Source: Bog-473 sp963817735
GTDB lineage: Bacteria > Actinomycetota > Acidimicrobiia > Acidimicrobiales > RAAP-2
Reading direction: 5' to 3'
Assembly: GCA_963817735.1 (NCBI GenBank)
Contig: CAWFPP010000014.1
Span: 124,001-188,000 of the forward strand
DNA: 64,000 nucleotides
Shown here: piece by piece, positions 8,527 to 17,569 of the stretch
Numbering within the stretch: position 1 is the first letter of the stretch
Layout: every line of letters starts with the position of its first letter
The notes under the pieces: generated by a model
Databases searched by the model: none
What the model saw: only the letters and a program-made list of their open reading frames with translations
Told to the model about the DNA's origin: nothing
Program-made: the position numbers and the translations under genes

Positions 8527-9213
8527 GTGACGGTACCCGACCGGCGTGAGGTCTTCTACGCCGCGTACGGTTCCAATCTCTCGGCCGAGCGCTTCGCGTG
8601 CTACATCGTCGGTGGCGCGCCCCCTGGTTCGCAGCACACCCTGCGCGGCGCCCGAGATCGCAGGCTGCCCGAGTTGCGGCCGGCGCAAGGCGTGCGTCTG
8701 CGAGGGAGCCTGTACTTCGCAGGGAGCGCGCGGGCCTGGGGCGGCGGGGCCCCGGCCTTCTTCGCACCGGCCTCCGCCGCCCAGCAGCCCGTCGCCGCGG
8801 TCTTCGCCCGCGCCTGGCGTCTCGGCTGGGACCAGTTCGAGGACGTGATGGCCCAGGAGAACGGTCGCGACACCGGCGCGCTCGACGTCGAGCCCGGCGC
8901 ACTGGTCGAAGGGTTCTCCATTTTGGCCGGCCCTGGGCGCTACGACCGGCTGCTCTGTGTCGGCTCCCTCGAAGGCCTCCCCATCCTGACGTTCACGGCA
9001 CCCGGGCCAACCGAGCCGGTGCGTCCGGCGGCGCCATCGATCGCCTACCTGGCCCACATCGTCATCGGGCTCCGTGAGACCTTCGCCCTCGAAGACGGCG
9101 CCGTTGTGGAGTACCTCGGCCGCGCGCCCGGCGCAACGCCCGATCTCGTTCTCGCCGCGCTCGGGCATTTGACGGAATTGCCATCCGCTCGGCGCGCGTC
9201 GGGTGGGAGCTGA
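8527..9213 (+). CDS. Gamma-glutamylcyclotransferase-like (YGSN) protein
   Basis: 228 residues. The N-terminal AAYGSNL motif is the substrate-binding signature of the gamma-glutamylcyclotransferase-like fold. Many actinobacterial relatives carry misleading histone-deacetylase labels. Later segments (YDRLLCVGSLEGLPILTFTA and IAYLAHIVIGLRE) fit the longer actinobacterial branch of this fold. Its substrate cannot be predicted. GTG start; the gap from the preceding secreted protein is only 37 bases. Confidence 0.75.
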   Translation: MTVPDRREVFYAAYGSNLSAERFACYIVGGAPPGSQHTLRGARDRRLPELRPAQGVRLRGSLYFAGSARAWGGGAPAFFAPASAAQQPVAAVFARAWRLGWDQFEDVMAQENGRDTGALDVEPGALVEGFSILAGPGRYDRLLCVGSLEGLPILTFTAPGPTEPVRPAAPSIAYLAHIVIGLRETFALEDGAVVEYLGRAPGATPDLVLAALGHLTELPSARRASGGS

Positions 9214-9278
9214 ACTCGAGGCGGGGATCCGCCTGCAACCCCGGTGCGCGAACCGTCCCGGCGCAGTACCGTGCGGCC

Positions 9279-10280
9279 ATGGTGTCGGCCGGACAGGGGG
9301 ACGCGGCGGCGGAGCAAGGCGGCGACGAGACCGCAGCGCGCCGGGGCGGCTACTTCCAGGAGCTCCATGTGGCGCTCATCGTCTCGCTGGTGGTCATCTC
9401 CATCGTGCTCGGCATCGTCGGCTGGCAGCTGCATCCTTCGTCGAAGGGGTTCCAGACCGTGCCGCAGAACGTGCGGGTGCTGGTGGCCGGTTCCGGCTAC
9501 AGCGCCCTCGAGACCCTGACCCAGTCCGGCGACAACGGGGCCACCATGAAGGTGACTGCCACCCCCAGTGAAGGGTCCGTCCCCCTCGACGATTCCACGT
9601 TCGACAGCGAATTCGGACCCCAAGGGGGCGGAGAAGTGTCCATTCAGACTGGTCCGGCGGTGTCCCTGGACGGAAAGCCACTGCCGGCCGCTCGCTGGGC
9701 CTACATCGTGCTGAATCCCGGCAGCGCGCAGCCGTGTACGGCGCACGCCGGCTACCGGGTCGGCTTGGTGACGTACCCGGGCCTCTCGCCGACGCCGGCC
9801 GTGGTCGTGCCGCCCCTTCCGCCCGAGGCGACGGACGGGGACACCCTTCTCCCGCCCGGACTGTGCATCCATTGGGACTCTGCGTCACCCTTCAGCCTCA
9901 GCGGGCCCTACCTCGGCGCGCGCTTTCCGCCGCTGCGCGGCATCTCGAGTGCCGTGCCCTTCACGCCCCAGGAACGACAGGTCGGAGACCTGGCAGTCAC
10001 GACGGTCCGCCGTACCCTGTACCTCGACGACAACACGGCGAATTTCGCCATCCAGAGCCAACCGCTCCCCACGCTGCCCGAGACGACGTCGTGGACCTGG
10101 AAGAACAAGGACACGCCGCAGGTGATTCAGGTCGCGGCCACCAACCTGAGCGAGACCCAGCACGACAGCGACAACGCCTTCTACTCGGGCGTCCTCTTCG
10201 GGATCGTGGGCGGGGCGCTGATCGCGTTGATCACCGAGCTCGTCGTGCCGCTGCACCCACGGAGGCGCCGCCACCACTGA
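9279..10280 (+). CDS. Bitopic/double-anchored membrane protein, unknown function
   Basis: 333 residues. A hydrophobic helix near residues 30-48 (LHVALIVSLVVISIVLGIVGW) is followed by a ~240-residue Pro-rich, beta-rich extracytoplasmic region. A second helix near 300-322 (GVLFGIVGGALIALITELVV) and a basic tail RRRRHH close the protein. Both termini should face the cytoplasm. Two Cys in the external part (PCTAHAGY and LCIHWDS) could pair. No known domain is recognised. The end converges on the enoyl-CoA hydratase gene 12 bases away. Confidence 0.75.
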   Translation: MVSAGQGDAAAEQGGDETAARRGGYFQELHVALIVSLVVISIVLGIVGWQLHPSSKGFQTVPQNVRVLVAGSGYSALETLTQSGDNGATMKVTATPSEGSVPLDDSTFDSEFGPQGGGEVSIQTGPAVSLDGKPLPAARWAYIVLNPGSAQPCTAHAGYRVGLVTYPGLSPTPAVVVPPLPPEATDGDTLLPPGLCIHWDSASPFSLSGPYLGARFPPLRGISSAVPFTPQERQVGDLAVTTVRRTLYLDDNTANFAIQSQPLPTLPETTSWTWKNKDTPQVIQVAATNLSETQHDSDNAFYSGVLFGIVGGALIALITELVVPLHPRRRRHH

Positions 10281-10292
10281 GTCACGATGAGC

Positions 10293-11105
10293 TCAGCGGT
10301 TCTGCCAGTTCGGCTTCCGCTTCTCGGCGAATGCCTTCGGCCCTTCCTTGGCGTCCTCGCTGCTGAAGACCTCGCCGGAGATCTCCGACTCGATCCGGAA
10401 GGCCTCCTTCATGTCGGTGGCCAGCCCGCGCAGCGCGGACTCCTTGGTCTTGCGGACGGCGAAGGGGCCGTTGGCCGTGATCCGGTACGCGTAGTCGTAC
10501 GCCCGCGCCATCAGATCGGCCGGCCGGCAGACCTCGTTGACCAGTCCCATCTCGTAGGCGCGTTGCGCCGGCACCTGGTCGGCGCACAGCAGCAGCTCCA
10601 TGGCGGCCGGCCAGGGGACCTGACGGGGGAGGCGCACGGTGGTGCCCCCTCCGGCGAACAGACCGCGCTTGGGCTCCATCACCCCGAAGGTGGCGGTGTC
10701 GGCGGCCACCCGCAGGTCGGTCCCGCCGAGCATCTCCATGCCGCCGGCCACGCACACGCCGTTCACGGCGGCGATGATCGGCTTGTAGAGCTTGGAGCCG
10801 CGGAGCACCGCCTTGACGCCGTCGTCGAGCCGGTAGCCGCCGAGCTCCTCGGGGTGCTGGCCGTCCGCCAGCTTGCTCTGCAGTTCGGTGATCTGCGGGA
10901 TGTAGGTCTTGAGGTCGGCCCCGACGCAGAAGTCCTTGCCCACGCCGGTCACGATGGCGACGTAGGCGCCGTCGTCCTCGCCGAAGCGGTCCCAGGCCGA
11001 GCGCAGCTGGAAGAAGTGCTCCATGTCCATGGAGTTGCGCGCCTCGGGGCGATTGATGGTGATGGTGACGACGTGGTCGTCGCCGAGGGCATAGTCGATC
11101 GACAT
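10293..11105 (-). CDS. Enoyl-CoA hydratase/isomerase family protein
   Basis: 270 residues of the crotonase fold. CVGADLKTYIP carries the first oxyanion-hole region and NGVCVAGGMEMLGGTDLRVA the second; PKRGLFAGGGTTVRLPR is the typical following loop. It probably acts in beta-oxidation of a CoA ester. It lies 115 bases downstream of the amidohydrolase gene on the same strand and may share its operator-containing promoter at 12563-12576. The ATG start begins exactly at the conserved N-terminus. Confidence 0.9.
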   Translation of the reverse strand: MSIDYALGDDHVVTITINRPEARNSMDMEHFFQLRSAWDRFGEDDGAYVAIVTGVGKDFCVGADLKTYIPQITELQSKLADGQHPEELGGYRLDDGVKAVLRGSKLYKPIIAAVNGVCVAGGMEMLGGTDLRVAADTATFGVMEPKRGLFAGGGTTVRLPRQVPWPAAMELLLCADQVPAQRAYEMGLVNEVCRPADLMARAYDYAYRITANGPFAVRKTKESALRGLATDMKEAFRIESEISGEVFSSEDAKEGPKAFAEKRKPNWQNR

Positions 11106-11220
11106 GGATCCGGCGCTCCGGTGGGGTCAGGCCATATGGCGGGAGTGGCGACGGGCCGGCAGAGTGCCGGCCCGTCGTACAGCAATGAAGTCCAGCGAGG
11201 TCGAGTGTGTCGAGCCCGGC

Positions 11221-12513
11221 CTAATTGTCGTCGGTCAGGCGGGTGGTGAAGCTGCTGACGCTCACGATGCCCTTCTCGTTGACCGACGTCTGCCCGCGGG
11301 CCCGGGAGACCAGTGCCGTGTCGACGTCGGACGCCTCGGCCCGCAGTGACCCCACGGTGCACTTCTCGCGCGCCCGCACGCTGAACGGGTCGAACTGGAA
11401 GTGCTTCATGGCGTTGAGGTGGGTGATCTTGTTGATGTCCTCGTCCGACACGCCGTCGAGATACTTCATGAGCCCTTCGGGCGACTGCGGCCACGTCGAG
11501 TCCGAGTGCGGGTAGTCGCACTCCCACGTGATGTTGTCGATGTTGAGGAACTCGCGGCTCTGCACGCCGAAGGCGTCGTCGATGAAGCACGTGATGACGC
11601 GGTCCTTGAAGACCTGGCTCGGCAGCTGGTCGCCGAAGTCCTGCCCGGTCCACTTGCGGTGGTGCTCGTACACGTAGTCGATCCGCTCCAGGGCGTAGGG
11701 GATCCAGCCGATCCCGCCCTCGGACAGGGCGAAGTGCAGGTCCTTGTACTTGCGCAGAATGGGCGACCAGACCAGGTCGGCGGCGGCCTGCACCATGTTG
11801 ATGGGCTGCAGGGAGATCATCACGTCGATCGGTGCCTCCACCGAGGTCATGAGGATCTGGGAGGACGATCCGAGGTGCATGCAGACGACGGTGCCCTCGT
11901 CGGCGCAGGCGGCCCAGAAGGGGTCCCAGTGTTCGTTGTGCAGCGAGGGCCAGCCCAGCTTCTCGGGATTCTCGGAGAAGGTGACGGCGTGGCAGCCTTT
12001 CTTGGCCACCCGGTGGATCTCCTGCGCACCGAGCTCGGGGTCCCAGATGACGGGGATCGACAGGGGGATGAAGCGGCCCGGCTCGGCGCCGCACCAGCGG
12101 TCGATGTGCCAGTCGTTGTAGGCCCGCACCATGGCGAGCGCCTCGTCCTTGTCCTCGCGCCGGGCGAAGAGCTGGCCGCAGAACTGCGGGAAGGACGGGA
12201 AGCACATGGAGCCGAGCACGCCGTTGACCGACATGTCCCGGACCCGTTCGTGGACGTCGTAGCAGCCGACGCGCATGTCCTCCAAAGAGGTGGGCTCAAT
12301 GCCGTATTCCTCGGGTGGGCGGCCGACGACGGCGTTGAGGCCGACGTTGGGAATTTGGTTGCCGTCGTAGACCCAGACGTCGGTGCCGTCGTCGCGGCGG
12401 ACGAGCTTGGGCGCACTGTCCTGGTACTTGGCCGGCAAGAGGCCGTCGAACATCCCCCGTGGCTCAATGACGTGGTCGTCCACGCTGACCAGGATCATGT
12501 CCTCCGTGCGCAT
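11221..12513 (-). CDS. Amidohydrolase-2 family metal-dependent hydrolase
   Basis: 430 residues. TIM-barrel amidohydrolase (decarboxylase/hydrolase branch, as in aminocarboxymuconate decarboxylase relatives) opening with SVDDHVIEP. Further family marks are ALSEGGIGWIPYALER and ECDYPHSDSTWP. The His/Asp residues in these motifs are the likely metal ligands, but the usual N-terminal HxH is reduced to DDH. It is closely similar in pattern to the gene at 56796-58028 (shared PNVGLNAVVGRP and AYNDWH/AFNDWH). A GGGGAGG ribosome site precedes the ATG. The TGACRCC-type operator lies about 50 bases upstream. Confidence 0.88.
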   Translation of the reverse strand: MRTEDMILVSVDDHVIEPRGMFDGLLPAKYQDSAPKLVRRDDGTDVWVYDGNQIPNVGLNAVVGRPPEEYGIEPTSLEDMRVGCYDVHERVRDMSVNGVLGSMCFPSFPQFCGQLFARREDKDEALAMVRAYNDWHIDRWCGAEPGRFIPLSIPVIWDPELGAQEIHRVAKKGCHAVTFSENPEKLGWPSLHNEHWDPFWAACADEGTVVCMHLGSSSQILMTSVEAPIDVMISLQPINMVQAAADLVWSPILRKYKDLHFALSEGGIGWIPYALERIDYVYEHHRKWTGQDFGDQLPSQVFKDRVITCFIDDAFGVQSREFLNIDNITWECDYPHSDSTWPQSPEGLMKYLDGVSDEDINKITHLNAMKHFQFDPFSVRAREKCTVGSLRAEASDVDTALVSRARGQTSVNEKGIVSVSSFTTRLTDDN

Positions 12514-12562
12514 TTCGTCCTCCCCTTCTGCCCGATCGGCACTCCTGCGCCGACGACTTCCC

Positions 12563-12576
12563 TGACACCTATGTCA
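12563..12576. promoter_or_regulatory. TGAC-N6-GTCA operator site 1
   Basis: TGACACCTATGTCA, with perfect 5-base arms TGACA/TGTCA. It lies 50 bases upstream of the amidohydrolase start and downstream of the 3' end of the phospholipase-type gene, so it can only serve the amidohydrolase/enoyl-CoA hydratase side. It is one of seven such sites in the window. Confidence 0.7.
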
Positions 12577-12611
12577 CCTACCTTATGCCGCTGCGCAAGC
12601 CGGGGTGATCG

Positions 12612-14081
12612 TCAGGAATCGGAGGGGACGGTGGAGGCCGGCGACGGTGGCACCGGCTGACCCTGGTAGCCGGTGCGCAGCCCCGGCAGCGGGTTGGCGG
12701 CGCGGCCAGGTCAGGGGGTTCGGGGAACGACATTCGCGCGACGTTGAGAAAATCGGCCAGCGACGCCGCGTTGGCATCGCGGTATGTCAGGGCGGGCAGA
12801 TTCCATTGCTGCTCGATGGTGGCGAGCACCGAGGTGTGGTCATGGATGACGTTGGTCACGTCGTGGGGCCGGGCGTAGGGGCTGACCACCACCACCGGCA
12901 CCCGCGGGCCGTACATGTCGTACCCACCCGGCTGGTCGCCCGGGCCGATGTCGGGGGCGATGGCATCTGGCGCAATGGCCGCGGGTGGCGCCACATGGTC
13001 GTAGTAGCCCCCGTGCTCGTCGTAGAGCCACACCAGCAGCGTCCGCGACCACAAAGGACCGGTCATCACCGCGTTGACCACGCCGGCCACGAACTGCTCC
13101 CCGAGCTGCACGTCCTCGGGATTCTCCTCGGACTGGCACGTCGTCTCGATCACCAGGTCGGGCGTGGCCGCGAAGGTGGGCACCGGTGCCGGCAGCGAGC
13201 CCACGATGCTTGGCACCTCGCCCTGCACGGCGCCCATGTTGCAGTCCACGAGGCTGACCGCCGGCAGCGTCCCAGCGGCGGCGTCGATGAAGAATTCGGC
13301 GATGGAGGTCAGGTTGGCCGGGTAGCGGAAGATCGTGTCCAGGATCACCGCCGTGGTGGGGGCGTCGCTGAAGTAGTTCTTCCACGAGATCCCGTGGGCG
13401 CTGAGCTGGTCCCAGATGGTCCCGTTGGCCGGGTACGTGGGCACGTTCGAGATGTCCCTCGAGACGATCCCCGATGCCGTGCCCGCCATGTAGAAGCGCC
13501 GGTTGGGGTAGGTCTGGGCCGGCGCCGAGCAGAACCAGCGGTTGGCCAGCGTGAAGGTGTTGGCCAGCGAGTAATAGAAGGGAAGGTCGTCCTCGGTGTA
13601 GTAGCCCATCGACCCCGGGCCGGTGCCGGCGAAGCCGTCCATGGCGCCGCCGCCGATCTGCAGGTGCGTGTCGTCCCATGACTGCGATCCCGAATCTTGC
13701 GCGCCGATGTCCGGACTGGTGGTACACGTACATCCGCTCGTTGTCGACCGGGTTCCAGTTCACCGGCTCGCCCGCCCGGTTGAACGTGAAGCCATCGGCC
13801 CGCGGCTGCCCGCTGACCGGCAGCATGCCGAGATAGTTGTCGAACGAGTGACTCTCCTGCATCACCAGCACGAGATGGTCGAAGGGGAACGCACCCGTGA
13901 ATTGGCCGAGCGGCAGGGACGGGAAGGGCACCGCGCCGGGCCCGCGCAGACTCGCCGCGGCGGCCCGCACCGGTCGTGCCCCGGTGCCCAGCCCGGCGGC
14001 GGCACCCAGGCCGGCGGCGGAGGCGGTACCGAGACCGGCCCGCAGTACCGATCGGCGGCTGTAGGTGCGGCGGTCACCCAT
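12612..14081 (-). CDS. Tat-exported phospholipase C/acid phosphatase-type protein, interrupted by two indels
   Basis: The ATG at 14081 has an AGGAG site and starts a twin-arginine signal (RRTYSRRSVLRAGL). The mature part has DHLVLVMQESHSFDNYLG, LYDEHGGYYDHV and DHTSVLATIEQQW, the metal-site blocks of the PLC/AcpA phosphoesterase family. The first block has Glu-Ser where Glu-Asn is normal. Coding breaks near 13711 (one surplus base; GDIGAQDSGSQSWDD continues in the next frame). It breaks again near 12695 (one base missing; NPLPGLRTGYQGQP continues to a stop at 12612). Corrected length is about 489 residues. It is paired with a homologue immediately upstream. Indel errors or a recent pseudogene are both possible. 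Confidence 0.8.
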
Positions 14082-14095
14082 TGCTCTCCTCGTGG

Positions 14096-15719
14096 TCAAC
14101 GCGGCGGCGCGGGCCGCGGCGGGGCCGTCTCCTGGACGGGCATGGCGTTCTGGGCCGGCGGCGCATACGAGAACCCATCGTCGAAGGTTCCGGTGAGCGC
14201 GTTGACGACGACCTCTTCGTCCACCACCGGCACCACGAGCGATGCGTCGGGCAGGACAGGTGGCACCGGTTGCGCGGGCTTCCCGAGGGCGAGGGCACTG
14301 GTCAGGTCGCCCACCGTGTTACTCCGCCAGGTCGAGACGTTCGGGACGGGAGCGCCGAAGATCTTCTCGATGAGGAACAGCGTCGACGTGTGGTCGAACA
14401 CCTCCGTCGCCGCGTAGCCCCCCATGGTGAAGGGCGACATGAGGATGCACGGCACGCGGAACCCGAGACCCACGGGCCCGACGATCCCGCCCGCAGCGGA
14501 TGGAGAGGGGACTCATCGACAGGTACTCGCCCGCGGTGCCGGGAGGCGGAACCGGCGGCGGCACGTGGTCGAAGAAGCCGCCGTTCTCGTCGTAGTGGAG
14601 GATGAACAGCGTGTGGGCCCAGATCTCGGGGTTCGACGTCAGTGTGTCGAGCACGTTCTGCACGAGGTTCTCCCCCCACTGCGGCGCGGTGGCGGGGTGC
14701 TCGCACTGGGTGACGGGGCCGTGGATCCAGCTCACCTGCGGCAGCGTCCCCGCCGCCACGTCGGCCACGAAGTCGAGCGGATAGTTGGGGGCGAGCGCCT
14801 GCTGCTGCAGCTGCTGGCCCCGAGTCGTGGTCGGGTCGTTGTAGGCCTTGAAGTAGGGGAGTGGGTTGAAGAGGGCGAGCCCGGTCGGGTCGTTGTAGAC
14901 CTTCCAGGTCACGCCGGCATCGAGTAGCTGCTCGGGCATGGTGGTCCACGAGAACTTCCCGTACTGCTGCGGGCGGCCGGAGGTCTGTGTCACGAGGACC
15001 GGACCACCGGCTTCCGCGGCGGGGTCGATGGTGCCCGACAGGGCCATCACCCGATTGGGGTCGGTGGGCCCGAGCACCGAGCAGTGGTAGGCGTCGCAGA
15101 TGGTAAAGGCGTCCGCCAGCGCGTAGTAGAAGGGAAGCTCGGACCGGTCGAAGTAGCCCATCGTCGCGACGAAGTTGGCGTCGCCGTCGGCCGCCAGGTG
15201 CGCCTGCACGAAGGCGTCCATCTTCCCGCCGTCCCAGCTCTGGTGCTGCGTGGTCCATTCGTGGGAGATGTCGTTGGTGCAGTCGCCGTTGTCGGTCGGG
15301 AACTGCTGCTGCAGATCGAACGGCTGTAGGTAACCCGTGGCGTCGACGCCGATACCGGGCTGATAGCCGTACTGGTTCCAGACTGGGACGCGCGTGCGGC
15401 CCGTCCTGTTGGTCAGGACCCTCGGGTCCGAGAAGCCGCGCACGCCCGACAGGGTGCCAAAGTAGTGGTCGAACGAGCGGTTCTCCTGCATGAGGAAGAC
15501 GACGTGACGGATGTCGCTGAACGACGGCAGGTTGGACGGCGAGGGCGCCAGTGCCAGGGCCCGGTCGATGGAGGCGCCGGCCGACGACGACAGGCCGGCC
15601 AGTCCCGCCGTGCCCGCGGCGCCGAGCGCCAGCCCGCCCTTCAGCAGAGTGCGCCGGCTGACCCTCTTACTGTCGGTGGTGCGTTTGCTGTGGCGCGACG
15701 CCTCGTCCCGTGCCGTCAT
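14096..15719 (-). CDS. Tat-exported phospholipase C/acid phosphatase-type protein, interrupted by one indel
   Basis: Starts at an ATG with a GAGGAGG site and a classical Tat signal (SRRTLLKGGLALGAAG). Metal-site blocks are intact: FLMQENRSFDHYFGTL, HYDENGGFFDHVPPP and, after the break, FDHTSTLFLIEKIFG. The family hydrolyses phosphodiesters or phosphomonoesters outside the membrane. The frame breaks near 14500-14512: the EYLSMSPLS frame must gain one position to join AAGGIVGPVGLGFRVP, giving about 540 residues. The end lies 14 bases before the next homologue, so the two form a tandem pair that arose by duplication and diverged strongly. Confidence 0.83.
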
Positions 15720-15835
15720 GGCCCTCCTCCTCGCCCGTCGCCCTCGTGACGACGGTTCCCTCTGTCCCGAACTTCCCGCTCGGATGTGAGGGAAACGGAG
15801 GTGGCGGCCCGATCCCGCGTGTTTTCAGCTCTTGT

Positions 15836-16552
15836 TCACGCGCTCGCTACCTGGAGTTCAGACTGGACGGTGGCCTGGGCGGTGGCGGTGGCTCCAACGT
15901 CGAGTGCATCCGCATCGGGTGCACACAGGCCGCGGCGGGGGAGGATGATGTCGTCGATGATGCCGTAGTCGCGCGCTTCGGCCGACGTCATGTAGTAGTC
16001 GCGGTCGATATCCTGCGCCACACGCTCGAGCGGCTGCCCGCTGTGGTGGGCGATGATCTCGGACATACGGCGGGTGAGCGACATGACCTCGCGCAGCTGG
16101 ATCTCCATGTCGGACGGTGCGCCGCGGGCGCCCGCAGAGCCCTGGTGGATCATGATGCGGGCGTTGGGCAGGGCGAAGCGCTTCCCGGCGGCGCCACCCG
16201 ACAGGATCATGGCGGCGGCCGACATGCCCATGCCGACGCAGATGGTCGACACGTCCGGCTCCACGTGCTGCATGACGTCGTAGATGGCCATGCCGGCGTA
16301 CGCCGCCCCGCCGGGCGAGTTGATGTACAGCGCGATGTCCCGCTCGCTGTTCTGCGCCTCCAAGAAGAGCATCTGCGAGATGATCAGATTGGCCACCTGG
16401 TCGTCCACCTCCTGGCCCAGGAAGACGATGCGCTCCCGCAGCAGCTGGCTGTAGAGGTCGAAGGCGCGGTCGCCCCGGTTGCCCTCCTCTATAACGGTCG
16501 GGACGAGGACCTGGTGCAGGCGGTCCCGGTCCGGGCGGCTGGTGGTGGTCAT
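15836..16552 (-). CDS. clpP: ATP-dependent Clp protease proteolytic subunit ClpP
   Basis: 238 residues. The serine protease that forms the ClpP barrel and degrades proteins fed by Clp ATPases. All catalytic residues are present: Ser111 (CVGMGMSAAAMIL), His136 (RIMIHQGSAGARG) and Asp185 (DIDRDYYMTSAEA). The INSPGG block and the C-terminal YGIIDDII are typical. The ATG at 16552 has a GGAGG site; an upstream in-frame ATG at 16585 would overlap the operator region and is less likely. The C-terminal ~30 residues are an unusual Ala/Thr-rich extension. It is divergent from the xre/clpP-like pair across a perfect inverted repeat. Confidence 0.94.
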   Translation of the reverse strand: MTTTSRPDRDRLHQVLVPTVIEEGNRGDRAFDLYSQLLRERIVFLGQEVDDQVANLIISQMLFLEAQNSERDIALYINSPGGAAYAGMAIYDVMQHVEPDVSTICVGMGMSAAAMILSGGAAGKRFALPNARIMIHQGSAGARGAPSDMEIQLREVMSLTRRMSEIIAHHSGQPLERVAQDIDRDYYMTSAEARDYGIIDDIILPRRGLCAPDADALDVGATATAQATVQSELQVASA

Positions 16553-16578
16553 GGTGTTCCTCCGTGTCTGTGGGGTCC

Positions 16579-16607
16579 TTCTCACGTTATCTCAAATATG
16601 AGATAAT
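16579..16607 (+). promoter_or_regulatory. Predicted leaderless promoter of the xre-clpP-like pair
   Basis: GATAAT at 16602-16607 is a good -10 box, and TTCTCA at 16579-16584 is a passable -35 with 17 bases between. The -10 ends nine bases before the GTG of the xre gene and there is no ribosome site. Transcription probably starts at or next to the GTG, giving a leaderless mRNA. The -10 is inside the inverted repeat. Confidence 0.55.
16587..16606. promoter_or_regulatory. Perfect inverted repeat between clpP and xre, putative operator
   Basis: Arms TTATCTCA and TGAGATAA are exact reverse complements separated by AATA. A third half-like element TGAGAT follows at 16607-16612, giving an 8-base direct spacing. 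AT-rich sequence is striking in this GC-rich window. The position over the xre -10 and 35-54 bases upstream of the clpP start suggests control of both genes, most simply by the adjacent XRE protein. Confidence 0.75.
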
Positions 16608-16616
16608 GAGATCATC

Positions 16617-16874
16617 GTGAGCGAGCGCCGCCATCCCACCGTCTTCCCCGGCTTCCGCGAGATGGCCGAGCGCCGGCACTCGGTGTCGGGACAGCTCATG
16701 ACGCTGCGCCGCGAGCTCGGGCTGTCCCAGGCCGAGGTGGCGGCGCGCATGGGGACCTCGCAGTCGGCGGTGGCCCGCTTCGAGGCGGGTGACCTCGACG
16801 TGCGTCTCTCGACGGTCGAGCGCTACACGACGGCGCTCGGAGCCCGCCTGGAATGGAGGATCGAGCATGGCTGA
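16617..16874 (+). CDS. XRE-family DNA-binding regulator of the Clp module
   Basis: 85 residues, almost only a helix-turn-helix domain (about residues 23-77). The recognition region LSQAEVAARMGTSQSAVARFEAG is shortened here to its core, SQAEVAARMGTSQSAVARFE. The family binds short inverted repeats as a dimer. It starts with GTG, probably leaderless, and overlaps the following clpP-like gene by eight bases. Its size and HTH resemble antitoxin-type or phage-type XRE proteins rather than the larger ClgR/PopR activators known to control actinobacterial clp genes. It most likely autoregulates through the adjacent inverted repeat. Confidence 0.85.
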   Translation: MSERRHPTVFPGFREMAERRHSVSGQLMTLRRELGLSQAEVAARMGTSQSAVARFEAGDLDVRLSTVERYTTALGARLEWRIEHG

Positions 16875-17520
16875 CGGCGACGATCCTTTGGGCTGGCCGC
16901 CCGATATGGGAGCGGGTCGGGGCCCCGAGCCGCTGTCCGACGTGGTGGCGCGCCGCCTGCTGGAGCAGCGCGTCGTCCTGCTGCACGGCCCGCTCGACGA
17001 CGTCTCCGTGACGCGGGTTGCGGCGGAGCTGATGACGCTCGATGCCGAAGGGGACGACGCCGTGACGCTGCGCGTCGACTGCGGCGAGGCGTCGCTGGCA
17101 GCCGCGCTGACGCTGATGGACATCATCGAGCTGATGGGCGTGCCGGTCCGTGCCCTCTGTCTCGGGCAGGTGGGCGGGGGTGCAGTCGGGGTGGTGGCCG
17201 TCTGCAGCCACCGTTGCGCCCTGCCCAGCACGCGCTTCTCGCTGTCGGAGCCGGCGACGCAGCTGCAGGCCCACGTCCGCAACGTCGCCCAGTGGGCCGA
17301 GCTGCAGGCTGCCGAGCGGGAGCGCTTCTGCGCCCGCGTCGGTGCGGCCACGGGGCAGTCGCCGGCGACGGTGCGGGACGACCTCGAGCGGGGCCGTTTC
17401 CTCGGGGCGTCCGAGGCGCTCGACTACGGGATCCTCGACGAGGTGGCCCGGCCCGACGCCCCGGTGCGGCAGCTGCCCGGAACCGGGCAGCCGCCCATGG
17501 GATTCCGCCCGCTGCGCTGA
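16867..17520 (+). CDS. ClpP-like protein lacking the catalytic triad (pseudoprotease)
   Basis: 217 residues aligning with ClpP from the head to the YGILDEV segment. All three catalytic positions are replaced: Ser by Gly104 (CLGQVGGGAVG), His by Ser127 (ALPSTRFSLSEP) and Asp by Gly176 (DLERGRFLGASEA). The secondary-structure pattern and family spacing are otherwise kept. It should be proteolytically dead, in the manner of plastid/cyanobacterial ClpR. It may join hetero-oligomers with the active ClpP encoded divergently, or bind Clp ATPases. Translationally coupled to the XRE gene. The triad loss is seen in sequence; the partnership is inference. Confidence 0.85.
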   Translation: MADGDDPLGWPPDMGAGRGPEPLSDVVARRLLEQRVVLLHGPLDDVSVTRVAAELMTLDAEGDDAVTLRVDCGEASLAAALTLMDIIELMGVPVRALCLGQVGGGAVGVVAVCSHRCALPSTRFSLSEPATQLQAHVRNVAQWAELQAAERERFCARVGAATGQSPATVRDDLERGRFLGASEALDYGILDEVARPDAPVRQLPGTGQPPMGFRPLR

Positions 17521-17569
17521 CGGCCCAGCCTGCGAGACCGAGACGGTCCGGCGTGCCTACGATGCGGCG

